From Opisthocomus hoazin (taxonomy: Eukaryota; Chordata; Aves; Opisthocomiformes; Opisthocomidae), in the NCBI RefSeq assembly GCF_030867145.1, contig NC_134414.1:21594518-21658517 (forward strand): a stretch of 64,000 bases of DNA, given 5' to 3'. Within the stretch, counting starts at the first letter, position 1. The number at the start of each line of letters is the position of its first letter. Made by a program: the position numbers and the translations under genes. The notes under the pieces are model-generated. The model saw only the letters and a list, made by a program, of their open reading frames with translations, had not been told where the DNA came from and made no database searches. Below, piece by piece: positions 29,601 through 36,404 of the stretch.

Positions 29601-32600
29601 CTTTTTATCTTTAAATTTGAGGATAAATTAAAACAAACCTCTGCTTTGCTGCCTTCTACTCTCATTGTCACAGATCTGTAAGAATAAATCTACTAAAGAA
29701 AAAAAGCAAAAGCATAAACCAACCTGGAAACCAGCAAAACAAATTAAAGCAAATGGAATGAGTGCTCTTTTCTCCCAAAAGCTCCATTTCCCATTCCTCT
29801 TTTCTTCAGTTCCTATTCAAAGACAGTGGCTGATGCCTAAGATATGTTCTAGAGCTGGTAATTAATCTTTTTCCATTCTTTCTACTAAAAAAAAGAAAAA
29901 ATGCCTTACACAATTCAGGCATAGTTACTTCTTGAAACATGATCTAGCAATTAAACTGCTACTCAGGGAGGTAGGTTCATTTCCCTGTTCAGTGGCTCAG
30001 TCTCTCAGTTTTTTCTGGTGTCTCATTTGAAAGAGAAGAGAACAGTATTTCCCTTTTTCTCCAGGATTAATAAACCAAAATGACACAAGGCTATTGTGTG
30101 TAGTCATAATAGGGACATTACATAAAACAGACGAATCTCCTAAATAAAACTTAGTAACTGAAGAATTTAGAGCTTTTCTGCCCTTTTCAATACATTCTTT
30201 ATTTATCCATAGCTCTTCTGCTGTATCTCGCAACTGTTCATTTTTTGGACAACCTGCAAAGGTACCAGCTACCCGTTGCCATGCCACAACCCCCTACCTG
30301 CTGCCTCTTCTCAGCAGCCGGCTCCACGTCTCCTGGCTTCCCTTGTCCCAGCTGCGTTCTCTGGGCCCTGGAGCTGTGTCAGCGGCAGAGGTCCATCTCT
30401 GCACCCAGTGATCAGGCAGTCTGAGGCATCGCAGCCCCAACACTGACTGGAAAGACACCTGCTTGGGCGCTGTCCGCCCCTCCACACTCTGCAAAGGGAG
30501 GAGCTGCCTCCGAAGTACAAGGCAGCAACTCCACCTCTGTATCCCATAGCTTCACGCCCTGTTGCTGCTGAGCCTTCCTACAGCGACTGCCAGTCCTTCT
30601 GCTACCTGCTGTGCTCCAAAGTGCTGTCCTAAGGAGGCTAGAAGCAGCCAGCCTCCCTGGTCACCCTGCCCATTGCCTGCTTGGAGACCAGGCAGAAGAG
30701 AGAACCACCTACAGGTTTGTTAAGCCTCTGGGACCTGGGGCTCTGCATGCAAATATCAGCTGTCAATTCTTTTTTAATTTCTGTCCCCAGCAGCTGCAGA
30801 ACAAAGCTTGAGAAGATGAGCCGGGTGCACCCTGAAGCCTCGAAACCAGAAGTCGAATAAGACCTGCAATGTTTTTATGTCATGATGTTCAGGCCTATTT
30901 CATTACGTATGGAAAGTTGACCTCTGGTATTAATACCTGTGCCTACAGCAAGCATTCATTGTGTCCTTATGGAAACTGAATTGTTAGGGAGCCATCTGAA
31001 CACGATACTGCCCTCTGAACATGCTGGATTCCTTCCTGTCTCCTCCCAGGCATCTAACTGTGATACTGAAATATCTGAAAGAAGGAACATTCTTCCACAA
31101 GCACCTGCAAAATCCTGAGTTTCATTAACCAGGCTTACTAAAATAGCAGTTTGTGACTGAGTTGGACTTTTGTCTTAATATTGCAATTACAATTACGGAA
31201 CAATGCAAGTATATTGATATACACACCCTATATTTGATTTTTTTCTCCCATGCTAACACTTATGGTAAATGAGGTTTTCTCCATGTTGGTGTTCTGAATG
31301 TATCTGACGAACAACAAAGAATACGGAAGCTGGGTGTTACCCAAGTCCAACGCTAATGTGTATTTTTTCTTTTAAATTATTAAATAGTTACTGAGTTTCT
31401 GTATCATTTTCCGTGTATATGGCAGTGAACAGCCAGGTGAGTTATACCAAAGCTGACTGTTGCTGCCTCTCTGAACCAGTTCCACGGGAGGAGTCAGGCA
31501 CGGCTGGTTTGCTGTCGCTAGTCAAAGGCACTGCTGAGAGGAGCCACGAGAGGGCACTGGAAAGGAGAAAACAGGCAAAAAAATGTAGTCGTGGGAGCCG
31601 GCAGCACAGAGCAGGTCAGGAACTCAGCTCCCTGTTACTAGCAAGAACAAATAAAGGTCCAACAGGTCATACAATTCACTCCTGCATAAAAGGAAAAGCA
31701 AAACTTGAGAGGTCTTCCGAGCCAGACAGAGAGGTCTGAAGCCTGCCAAAGGAGCTGAGCAAGGGCTGATGGTAGCCAGAGGATGTGCTGGGGCATGGGG
31801 AAGAACAGGGAGGGACAGCACAAAGTGGGGCCCACGGCTACACAAACGTGCGCAAATGTTCACAAAGGTCACACATTCCCGCTCTACAAAAAGGCTACAG
31901 CAAGAAAGAAAGAGAGGTACAGAGGGGTTGTGTAAAGCAACCAGCCTTTTCCCAAACAACACCCCCAATACGCGTTTATTTTCGCAAAGGTGTGGGCTGT
32001 CTGGGTGAAGAGAGATCCAGTGGTTCTATCAAGCTTCCAGTGTAGGTAAGCAGTAAGAAAAGAAAAAAAAAAAATTCACCTGGAGACCTCACGGTTACTT
32101 AGCTGAGAGCTCAATGCACTTGAGGAGGAATTGGTCAGTATTTCATGCTGCACAGCAGTGCATTTGTATTTATGTGAAAATCAGCTCCCCTGAACCGTGA
32201 TTGTCCTTTGTTGGACAAGATAAGCCATGCAGGATGTCAGGATTCATCTTTTGATCTTAGTTATGATTTTGTCTTTCAAAATTAACTGGTGTTAGCATTT
32301 TTTTAATGTAACAAATGCAGCTTGTAAAAAAAGACCATTCCTGCTTTTTTGATTCCAGAGTTGTATCTGGGAATGGATTTCAATTTTTCATTTGCAGACA
32401 GCTATATGCTTGCTCATATGACATCAAACAGCACACACAAGATCAGCACAGTCATTAGAATCTGACTTGTGGTCTGCCACCGAACACATCATTCTCTCTG
32501 TCAATCCAGTCCAGGCTGATCCATAAAGGGACATGCTATACTGTAAATAAAGAGGGTCACTGAACAAACTTGACCAGTGAGCCCACTGGTTACAATTGAC

Positions 32601-34695
32601 TTGTTCCCTGGCCCTGCTGAGCTCCAACTAGCTCTTTCCAAAACCATGCTCAGGAGGAGTCTGCAGGACAACTCACTTCAGTGATGTCATGCAAAAAGTA
32701 GTACTGACGAAACTGACCCTTCCATTCCACAGCACCTCCTATATGCCTCATTTGATTGACAGCATAAATCAAATAGCTTCAAAATCACACTTCAAAAGCG
32801 TCCCAGGAGTAGCCTGCCACAATACTCTGGCATTATTTTAAAACCTTTGAACTGAAAATAAATGTGTAAAAATTTAATTATCAAAATAATCATAAGAAGA
32901 ATGACACAGAGCTAAGAGGGCAGGCATATGGGTCCAAGAGGAGCAAAGGCAATTTTGTCTAGAGCCTTGAAGCTCACTGTGGTCATATAAGAACTGCAGG
33001 ATTTGGCCCTCCAGGGTGATCACTGTTACTGCTTAGATTATAGTAGCACAGGGCAACACCACACAGACTGGAACACGTCTGCTCCTGATGGGAGTCCCAT
33101 GGCCTGAAGAGCTTACAGTCTAAATAACACCAGGTAGACAAGTGGAGTAAGAAAGAAAGTGCTTTTATTAGGCCCAAGAGAGATTAAGAAACTTGCCCAA
33201 GGACACATACAAAGCCTTTGACAGATCCAGAGTTTAACCTAGATTTCAGTATGGTGCCTTGATCATAAACCTATCTTCTGCACAGCTTCTGAATTCCTCT
33301 TCAGCTGAGCTTTAAAGTAGGCTTCACCTCAGTAAAGCATCACCAGAACCATCCTCTTATACCAAGTTTACTTTGACAGCTTTTGCATAAAAAGAGACCA
33401 CTTTCTATCGACAAAATCCTAAGAACAAAGATGAAGAAACGAATACAAATTTGGGGGCAGGTGAAAGCCTTGAGCTGAAGAGCAGGCTGTTGCCGCAGAA
33501 GCCTTTCCACAGCACTGGAAGCCTCACTGCACTTGCTCCGGTTTTAGTGTCACCCAGAGTTTTAAACTTAAACTTACAACTATCCAGACATGCAATTCTC
33601 CACATCCAGCAAAACATTCCTCCTTTTGGGTCATAATGGGACATGTGGAACAGAAATTGATCAAAGAGAGAAAGGTAATGCCAAATTACGGAAGAGAGAA
33701 ATCGCCAAACTTCACTCAATCTGAGTTCACACGCTGCAGAAACTAAGACAAGTTTTGGACACAAGCCGCTGTTGACACGTAATGTTTAACCATGCCCATT
33801 GTAAAATCCACTTGTCTGAAACAAAAACAGACGGTACAAAAATCCACTTGACAGAAGTGTTACTCATTAACGCCCCTGCCACACGAGAGCATTCGCTTGC
33901 GGGAAGTCATGCGCCCGCTGGGCGTCCAGAGGACACGGCCTCCCGCGCGCCAACGGCCACAACGCACCTCACCTCTCATCTGGAGGAAGAATTTATAACC
34001 TTGAACAATAAGGGGCTCATTTTCCAGCATAATTTTTCATTAATCCCTTGACCTTTGCTTTCACTATCAACAGAAACAGCCTTGGTGATTGCACGGAGGA
34101 GAGATGCGAGCTGGAAACAAGGTCCAGGCTGCTCTGTTTCTTCCTACGGCAAATACAAGGTGTGACTTGCGTGCCTGCATGCGGAGGGAATTCAGTCAAG
34201 CCGCCTGAAAGGGTCTTGTGGACAACAGCCCTTCAGTCAGGGGAGCGCCTGGCTCGCCATCCCAAACCTGCCGGGATCGGCTCCGCCATCTGACCGCTCC
34301 CGAGAGCCGCCCCGCTTCCCTGCGAGGTCCCGCAAAACTTCCCCGCCACCGCTGCCCCCCCCCCCCCCCCCGCCCCCGGCAGCCGCCTTTAGCCTTACAC
34401 CCCCCGCCAGCGAGACGGTGAAAAACAGCAGCGGCCTCCTCCTCCTCCTCCTCCTCGGGGAAGGAGCCGCTGCCGGGCTCCGCGCCCCCCCCCCCCCCCC
34501 CCCCCCCCCCCCCGCGCCTTGCACCCCTCAGCGCTAGCGGAGGGGGAGGTGGGGGGGGGGGCGTTCAGCCTGGTACCTGACTCTGTCCTTCTCAGCCCGC
34601 CGGAGCTCCGAGTCCCTCTGCAGCACCCGAAAAATCGCCCTGGCTTCCTCCTCGTTCAAAAAACTGAGATCCGGCCCCTGAGGAGTTGCGGTCAT
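334..34695 (-). CDS. EXPH5: Exophilin-5 (Slac2-b), complete six-exon coding region
   Basis: Rab27-binding effector of vesicle traffic and exocytosis; the human gene is linked to skin fragility. I joined six exons on the minus strand: 34695-34577, 17391-17234, 14819-14675, 10085-10037, 7768-7642 and 5675-334. Every intron is GT-AG and the frame is kept through all five junctions, giving 1979 residues plus a TGA stop at 336-334, against about 1990 in human. Domain order: Slp homology domain in residues 1-92, split between exons 1 and 2, with the GEWFKEIQ motif at 57-64; a basic-aromatic stretch at 115-133; an acidic helix leading into LDDQLAQEQ near 204-212; then a long Ser-rich, low-complexity region. 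A conserved block lies at about 1869-1905 ([15 protein letters not shown]) and an acidic tail ends in ESEL. No C2 domain is present, as expected for the Slac2 rather than the Slp class. Family assignment rests on recognised motifs and on the neighbour DDX10. Confidence 0.95.
5676..7641 (-). other. EXPH5: EXPH5 intron 5
   Basis: AT-rich intron of about 2 kb. Apart from a possible 28-bp CR1 tail fragment at 7423-7450 and a short (TA)n near 6312, I see no gene or RNA in it. Confidence 0.8.
7423..7450 (-). repeat. Possible CR1 3' tail fragment
   Basis: Reads atagaatcatagaatcat, the reverse complement of the CR1 terminal repeat, followed by text too diverged to assign. Confidence 0.4.
7642..7768 (-). 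CDS. EXPH5: EXPH5 coding exon 5
   Basis: Codes residues 158-199 plus one base of codon 200. It begins [11 protein letters not shown] after acceptor AATTTTTAACAG|GCTG and ends [12 protein letters not shown] before donor TCAGTG|GTAAGT. Its acidic helical end continues into the [13 protein letters not shown] text at the start of exon 6, a recognisable family motif, which supports the splice across this junction. Confidence 0.9.
8045..8775 (-). mobile_element. CR1 LINE, 5'-truncated, with ORF2 C-terminus
   Basis: Minus-strand CR1. Two neighbouring frames preserve the end of the ORF2 reverse transcriptase: 8749-8453 ([20 protein letters not shown], then [16 protein letters not shown]) and 8456-8112 ([20 protein letters not shown], then [19 protein letters not shown]). 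They are joined by a frameshift, so the copy is dead. The low-coordinate end carries the 3' UTR-like ttggaaaagacctccaagat with decayed terminal repeats. Confidence 0.93.
9572..9745 (+). mobile_element. CR1 3' fragment
   Basis: Starts within the end of ORF2 (gagaggttgtggagtctcc) and runs through ggttggactagatgaccta and ccttccaacccctaacattc to tandem attctgtg copies. Typical 5'-truncated insertion. Confidence 0.92.
10037..10085 (-). CDS. EXPH5: EXPH5 coding exon 4 (49 nt)
   Basis: Very short exon coding residues 141 (split) to 157, [16 protein letters not shown] after the shared Arg141. Acceptor CTTCTGCCCACAG|ATATG, donor GCAACG|GTAAGT. Two bases from exon 3 plus 49 make exactly 17 codons, so the next exon starts in phase 0. 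Support comes from phase, good splice sites and position; the residues themselves are weakly conserved. Confidence 0.85.
10086..14674 (-). other. EXPH5: EXPH5 intron 3
   Basis: About 4.6 kb of AT-rich intron with a short CA-rich stretch at about 12140-12170 and a T10 run near 13500. I see no gene, RNA or datable mobile element; open frames here are short and unsupported. Confidence 0.7.
14675..14819 (-). CDS. EXPH5: EXPH5 coding exon 3 (basic-aromatic segment)
   Basis: This 145-nt exon is too short to stand out as an open frame; I found it by looking for a piece that fits the phase between exons 2 and 4. Acceptor ATTTTTAG|ATCAT, donor CCACG|GTGAGC. It codes residues 93-140 plus two bases of codon 141, including [18 protein letters not shown] at 114-131. 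From memory, mammalian exophilin-5 has a comparable FRSSFASLFSFRKS stretch. The mix of basic and aromatic residues could bind membrane; that is inference. Confidence 0.9.
15955..16145 (+). repeat. Possible ancient amniote interspersed repeat
   Basis: The text taccttttattaacccaacc, followed by a caagactctgaggcacacaa segment and cctcttcttcagatctga, resembles the terminal part of old repeats shared by reptile and bird genomes. I recognise the pattern but cannot name the family with confidence. Confidence 0.35.
16810..17008 (+). mobile_element. CR1 3' fragment, diverged
   Basis: Reads cactggaacaacctccccag, ggacgtggtggagtcccc and gggccagatgatcttccgat, then ccttccaacctgggtggttct: the end of ORF2 and the 3' UTR of an older CR1 subfamily in plus orientation. 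Confidence 0.88.
17234..17391 (-). CDS. EXPH5: EXPH5 coding exon 2 (second half of Slp homology domain)
   Basis: Codes residues 40-92 plus one base of codon 93. The acceptor is a strong pyrimidine tract ending TTTCTAG|CAAAC and the donor is ACCA|GTGAGT. It holds the [15 protein letters not shown] segment, in which Trp59-Phe60 is the Rab27-contacting part of the second SHD helix in this family. The AG left from exon 1 plus C makes Ser40, so the spliced text reads [11 protein letters not shown]. Confidence 0.95.
18225..18700 (+). mobile_element. CR1 LINE, 5'-truncated, long intact ORF2 end
   Basis: Plus-strand CR1 with an unbroken frame at 18266-18649 ([20 protein letters not shown], then [19 protein letters not shown]), then ggttggactagatgaccca and tandem attctgtg. 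It lies antisense to EXPH5. Good frame preservation suggests a younger copy than those at 39-43 kb. Confidence 0.94.
19200..19800. promoter_or_regulatory. CpG-rich block inside EXPH5 intron 1, candidate alternative promoter
   Basis: About 600 bp of sharply GC-rich DNA with many CpGs (gcgcggaaagcagcc, gcgccccctggcggcgg) inside an otherwise AT-rich intron, with a C19 run at 19460-19478 and a C9 run at 19609-19617. It includes cgtgacctcac, close to a CRE-like site. Overlapping open frames on both strands reflect base composition. It lies about 15 kb downstream of the EXPH5 start and 1.8 kb upstream of exon 2. Whether it starts a transcript cannot be told from sequence. Confidence 0.4.
20205..20270. 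repeat. (CCAT)n tetranucleotide microsatellite
   Basis: About 16.5 perfect copies of CCAT in EXPH5 intron 1. Perfect repeats imply recent length change. Its stop-free frames in some registers create spurious open frames. Confidence 0.98.
26893..26978 (-). mobile_element. CR1 3' tail fragment
   Basis: Tandem atagaatc copies followed by ttaaggttggaaaagacctc and aagatcatcaaatccaaccc: the reverse complement of the CR1 3' end, sense with EXPH5. Confidence 0.93.
27700..28035 (-). repeat. GC-rich imperfect minisatellite, GGTCA-type repeat (locus A)
   Basis: Imperfect repetition of tggccctga, catggcc and ttgacc units. The reverse complement, e.g. gggccaaggtcaaacc then gaagtca, resembles the repeats at about 54.8 and 59.5 kb in opposite orientation. 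Period is irregular, roughly 40 bp by eye. The many overlapping open frames here come from this composition. Confidence 0.5.
33095..33262 (+). repeat. Possible MIR/L3-like ancient retroelement remnant
   Basis: Contains agagcttacagtctaaata and, farther on, gagattaagaaacttgccca followed by aggacacat, which match the general pattern of ancient vertebrate CORE-SINE/MIR and L3-related elements. Diverged; family assignment is from memory only. Confidence 0.45.
34355..34371. repeat. C17 homopolymer (G17 on the EXPH5 strand)
   Basis: Seventeen consecutive C in EXPH5 intron 1, about 205-222 nt after the donor on the transcript. Confidence 0.95.
34485..34513. repeat. C29 homopolymer (G29 on the EXPH5 strand)
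   Basis: Twenty-nine consecutive C, i.e. G29 in the EXPH5 pre-mRNA about 64-92 nt after the first donor, followed on the transcript by GAG-type triplets (34436-34456). An 11-G run at 34551-34561 (C11 on the transcript) lies between donor and G29. The tract length in the assembly may be inexact. Confidence 0.9.
34577..34695 (-). CDS. EXPH5: EXPH5 coding exon 1 (start codon, first half of Slp homology domain)
   Basis: Codes residues 1-39 plus two bases of codon 40. The text runs from [19 protein letters not shown] to RRAEKDRV, the first helix of the Rab27-binding Slp homology domain. The start is chosen because the N-terminus lines up with the family pattern (short leader, then SFLNxEEA) and the context is GCCATGA. 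The frame stays open upstream for 119 more codons through the GC-rich 5' region and into a CR1, so no stop codon excludes a longer N-terminus; I judge it non-coding. The donor reads GTCAG|GTACCAG, with GT at 34576-34575. Confidence 0.93.
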
Positions 34696-35021
34696 GGCTT
34701 TGCTACCGCCGGGCGCAGGCAGGCGGGCAGCGCTGACCACCTCGGAGCCTGGAGCCGCACCAGCATGGCCGAGCCCCGGCAGCACGGCGCACGCCGGCAC
34801 ACTCCGGACGGCGGGACCCGGAGCTGCCGCCGCCCCGTCCCGCACCGCCCCGGCCAGCGCAGCCCGGCGGGGCGGGGCAGGGAGGGGAGGCCGCCCCGCT
34901 GCAGCCGGCACCGGTGCGAGGTGGTGCGGGTTCCCCTGCCCGGCTGGCGCCGTCCGCCTCAGGGCCCGCGGCGCCGCCGCCGCGGCTCTCCCCGAGGCCC
35001 CGGAGCGCTCGGACCCTCGCC

Positions 35022-35548
35022 AGAAGAAGACCTCCAAGATCATCAAGCCCAACCATCAACCCAACACCACCATGCCTGCTAATCCATGCCCTGAAGTGCC
35101 AGATCTACACGTTTTTAAAACACCTCCAGGGATGGGGACTCCACCACCTCCCTGGGCAGCCTGTTCCCATGCCTGACCACTCTTTCACTAAAGAAATTTT
35201 TCCTAATATGCCATCTAAACCTCCCCTGATGCAACTTGAGATAATTGCCTCTCGTCCTATTGCTAGTTACTTGGGAGAAGAGACCATAACACTCCTCACT
35301 ATAACCTTTCAGGTGGTTTTAGAGAGTGAAAAGGTCTCCCCTCAGCCTCCTCTTCTCCACACTAAACAGCCCCAGTTGCCTCAGCTGCTCCTCATAAGAC
35401 TTGTGCTCTAGACCCTTCAACAGCTTCATTGACCTTCTCTGGACACACTCTAGCACCTAAATGTCCTTCTTGTAGTGAGGGGCCCAACACTGAACACAGT
35501 ACTCCAGGTGCGGCCTCACCAGTGCCCAGTACAGGGGCATGGTCACTG
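35022..35548 (-). mobile_element. CR1 LINE abutting the EXPH5 promoter, 3' tail missing
   Basis: Minus-strand CR1 from the 3' UTR (aagacctccaagatcatcaa) back through ORF2 text that survives only in frame-shifted pieces, up to ccagtgcccagtacaggggc. The usual terminal repeats and the ggttggaaa segment are absent at the low-coordinate end, where CpG-island sequence begins. Because CR1 integrates from its 3' end, loss of that end points to a later deletion at this junction. Confidence 0.92.
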
Positions 35549-36261
35549 CCATCACACTGAAGTTGTGTGGTACAAGTGGAAATAAGGACCTCAGAGTACC
35601 TTCACTGTAGCTTCTGGCATCACTAGTCTGGCCCAAAGAGGAACTTACCCGATTCCTGGTGACCAAACAATGAAAACAAGGCAACAGATGAAAAAGTAAT
35701 GAAAACTCTGAAGAATAATGATGTTTAGAAGATGTCAAGAGGAAGTGTCTCCCACAGAGAAAAGATATAATAATTTTCAATAGGGCATAGGAGATGCTTC
35801 TGGGTGAAGTCCAAGTGTGTTATTTCTAAAGGTGCGAGAGCCACAGCCATCACTGGTGTATTTGGAGCTTGAGCAACTTCTCTCTAAGAGTAAACGTCCT
35901 GTCCTCCCCACTCTGTTGCTCTGAGCGTAGTGGAGTGGCTGTTTTACCAGTAGAAGCTGAGCGTGTGGAGCTGCCCTGGGACTCTCCCAGGGAGCGGATG
36001 AGACATCACTCTCCCTGTCTGCCTGGCCCCGGCAGGACATGGGAAGCAATTGCTCACAGTGCTTCTGCATCACACTGCATCTGCTCCCAGAGCTGAGGGG
36101 GAACGTGATAGCATTTTTTTCTGTACATCCACTACAACGAACCTCATCAATGCCCAGTCTTGCCTTAAAAACTCCCCACAATGCCTCATCAATGCCCACT
36201 CTTGCCTTAAAAACAATGTTTTATCTTATCGATGAAGTTGTGGGTTTTTACCTTCTTGTGT
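35549..36261. other. Intergenic, no feature seen
   Basis: Short open frames only. Two nearby copies of a caatgcccagtcttgcctta-like phrase (about 36149 and 36192, period about 43 bp) form a small local duplication. Confidence 0.6.
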
Positions 36262-36404
36262 AAACATCTAAGGTCAGGCTGGACGGGGCTCAGAGCAACC
36301 TGGTCTAGTTGAAGCTGTCCCTGCTCACTGCAGGGCAGGTTGGACTAAATAGCCTATAAGGGTCTCTTCCAACCCAAACCATTCTGTGATTCTATGATAA
36401 AAAA
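36262..36404 (+). mobile_element. CR1 3' fragment
   Basis: Reads caggctggacggggctcaga, gcaggttggactaaatagcc, ccaacccaaaccattctgtg and ends attctatg: a 5'-truncated CR1 3' end. Confidence 0.93.

Larger units (their letters stand above)
17392..34576 (-). other. EXPH5: EXPH5 intron 1 (17.2 kb)
   Basis: Long first intron. It holds CR1 copies at about 18225-18700 and 26893-26978, a CpG-rich block at about 19200-19800, a (CCAT)n at 20205-20270, a GC-rich minisatellite at about 27700-28035, a possible MIR/L3-like remnant at about 33095-33262 and homopolymer tracts near exon 1. Stretches between these (about 20.5-26.8, 28.2-33.0 kb) show no gene I can support. Confidence 0.8.
33880..35021 (-). promoter_or_regulatory. 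EXPH5: EXPH5 CpG-island promoter and 5' UTR region
   Basis: GC-rich, CpG-dense DNA covering exon 1, its upstream 330 bp and the start of intron 1. No TATA box is evident upstream of the start codon, in keeping with a dispersed CpG-island promoter; the transcription start cannot be placed. The upstream side ends abruptly at about 35022, where a CR1 begins. Confidence 0.75.

Noticed and set aside
31413..32045. Intron 1 open frames of 79-114 codons
   Set aside because: No recognisable domain, overlapping on both strands, no splice context in phase with EXPH5.
34237..35411. Plus-strand and off-frame minus-strand open frames over the EXPH5 promoter
   Set aside because: They overlap the real exon 1 in other frames, run through homopolymers and into CR1 text. 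Composition effect.
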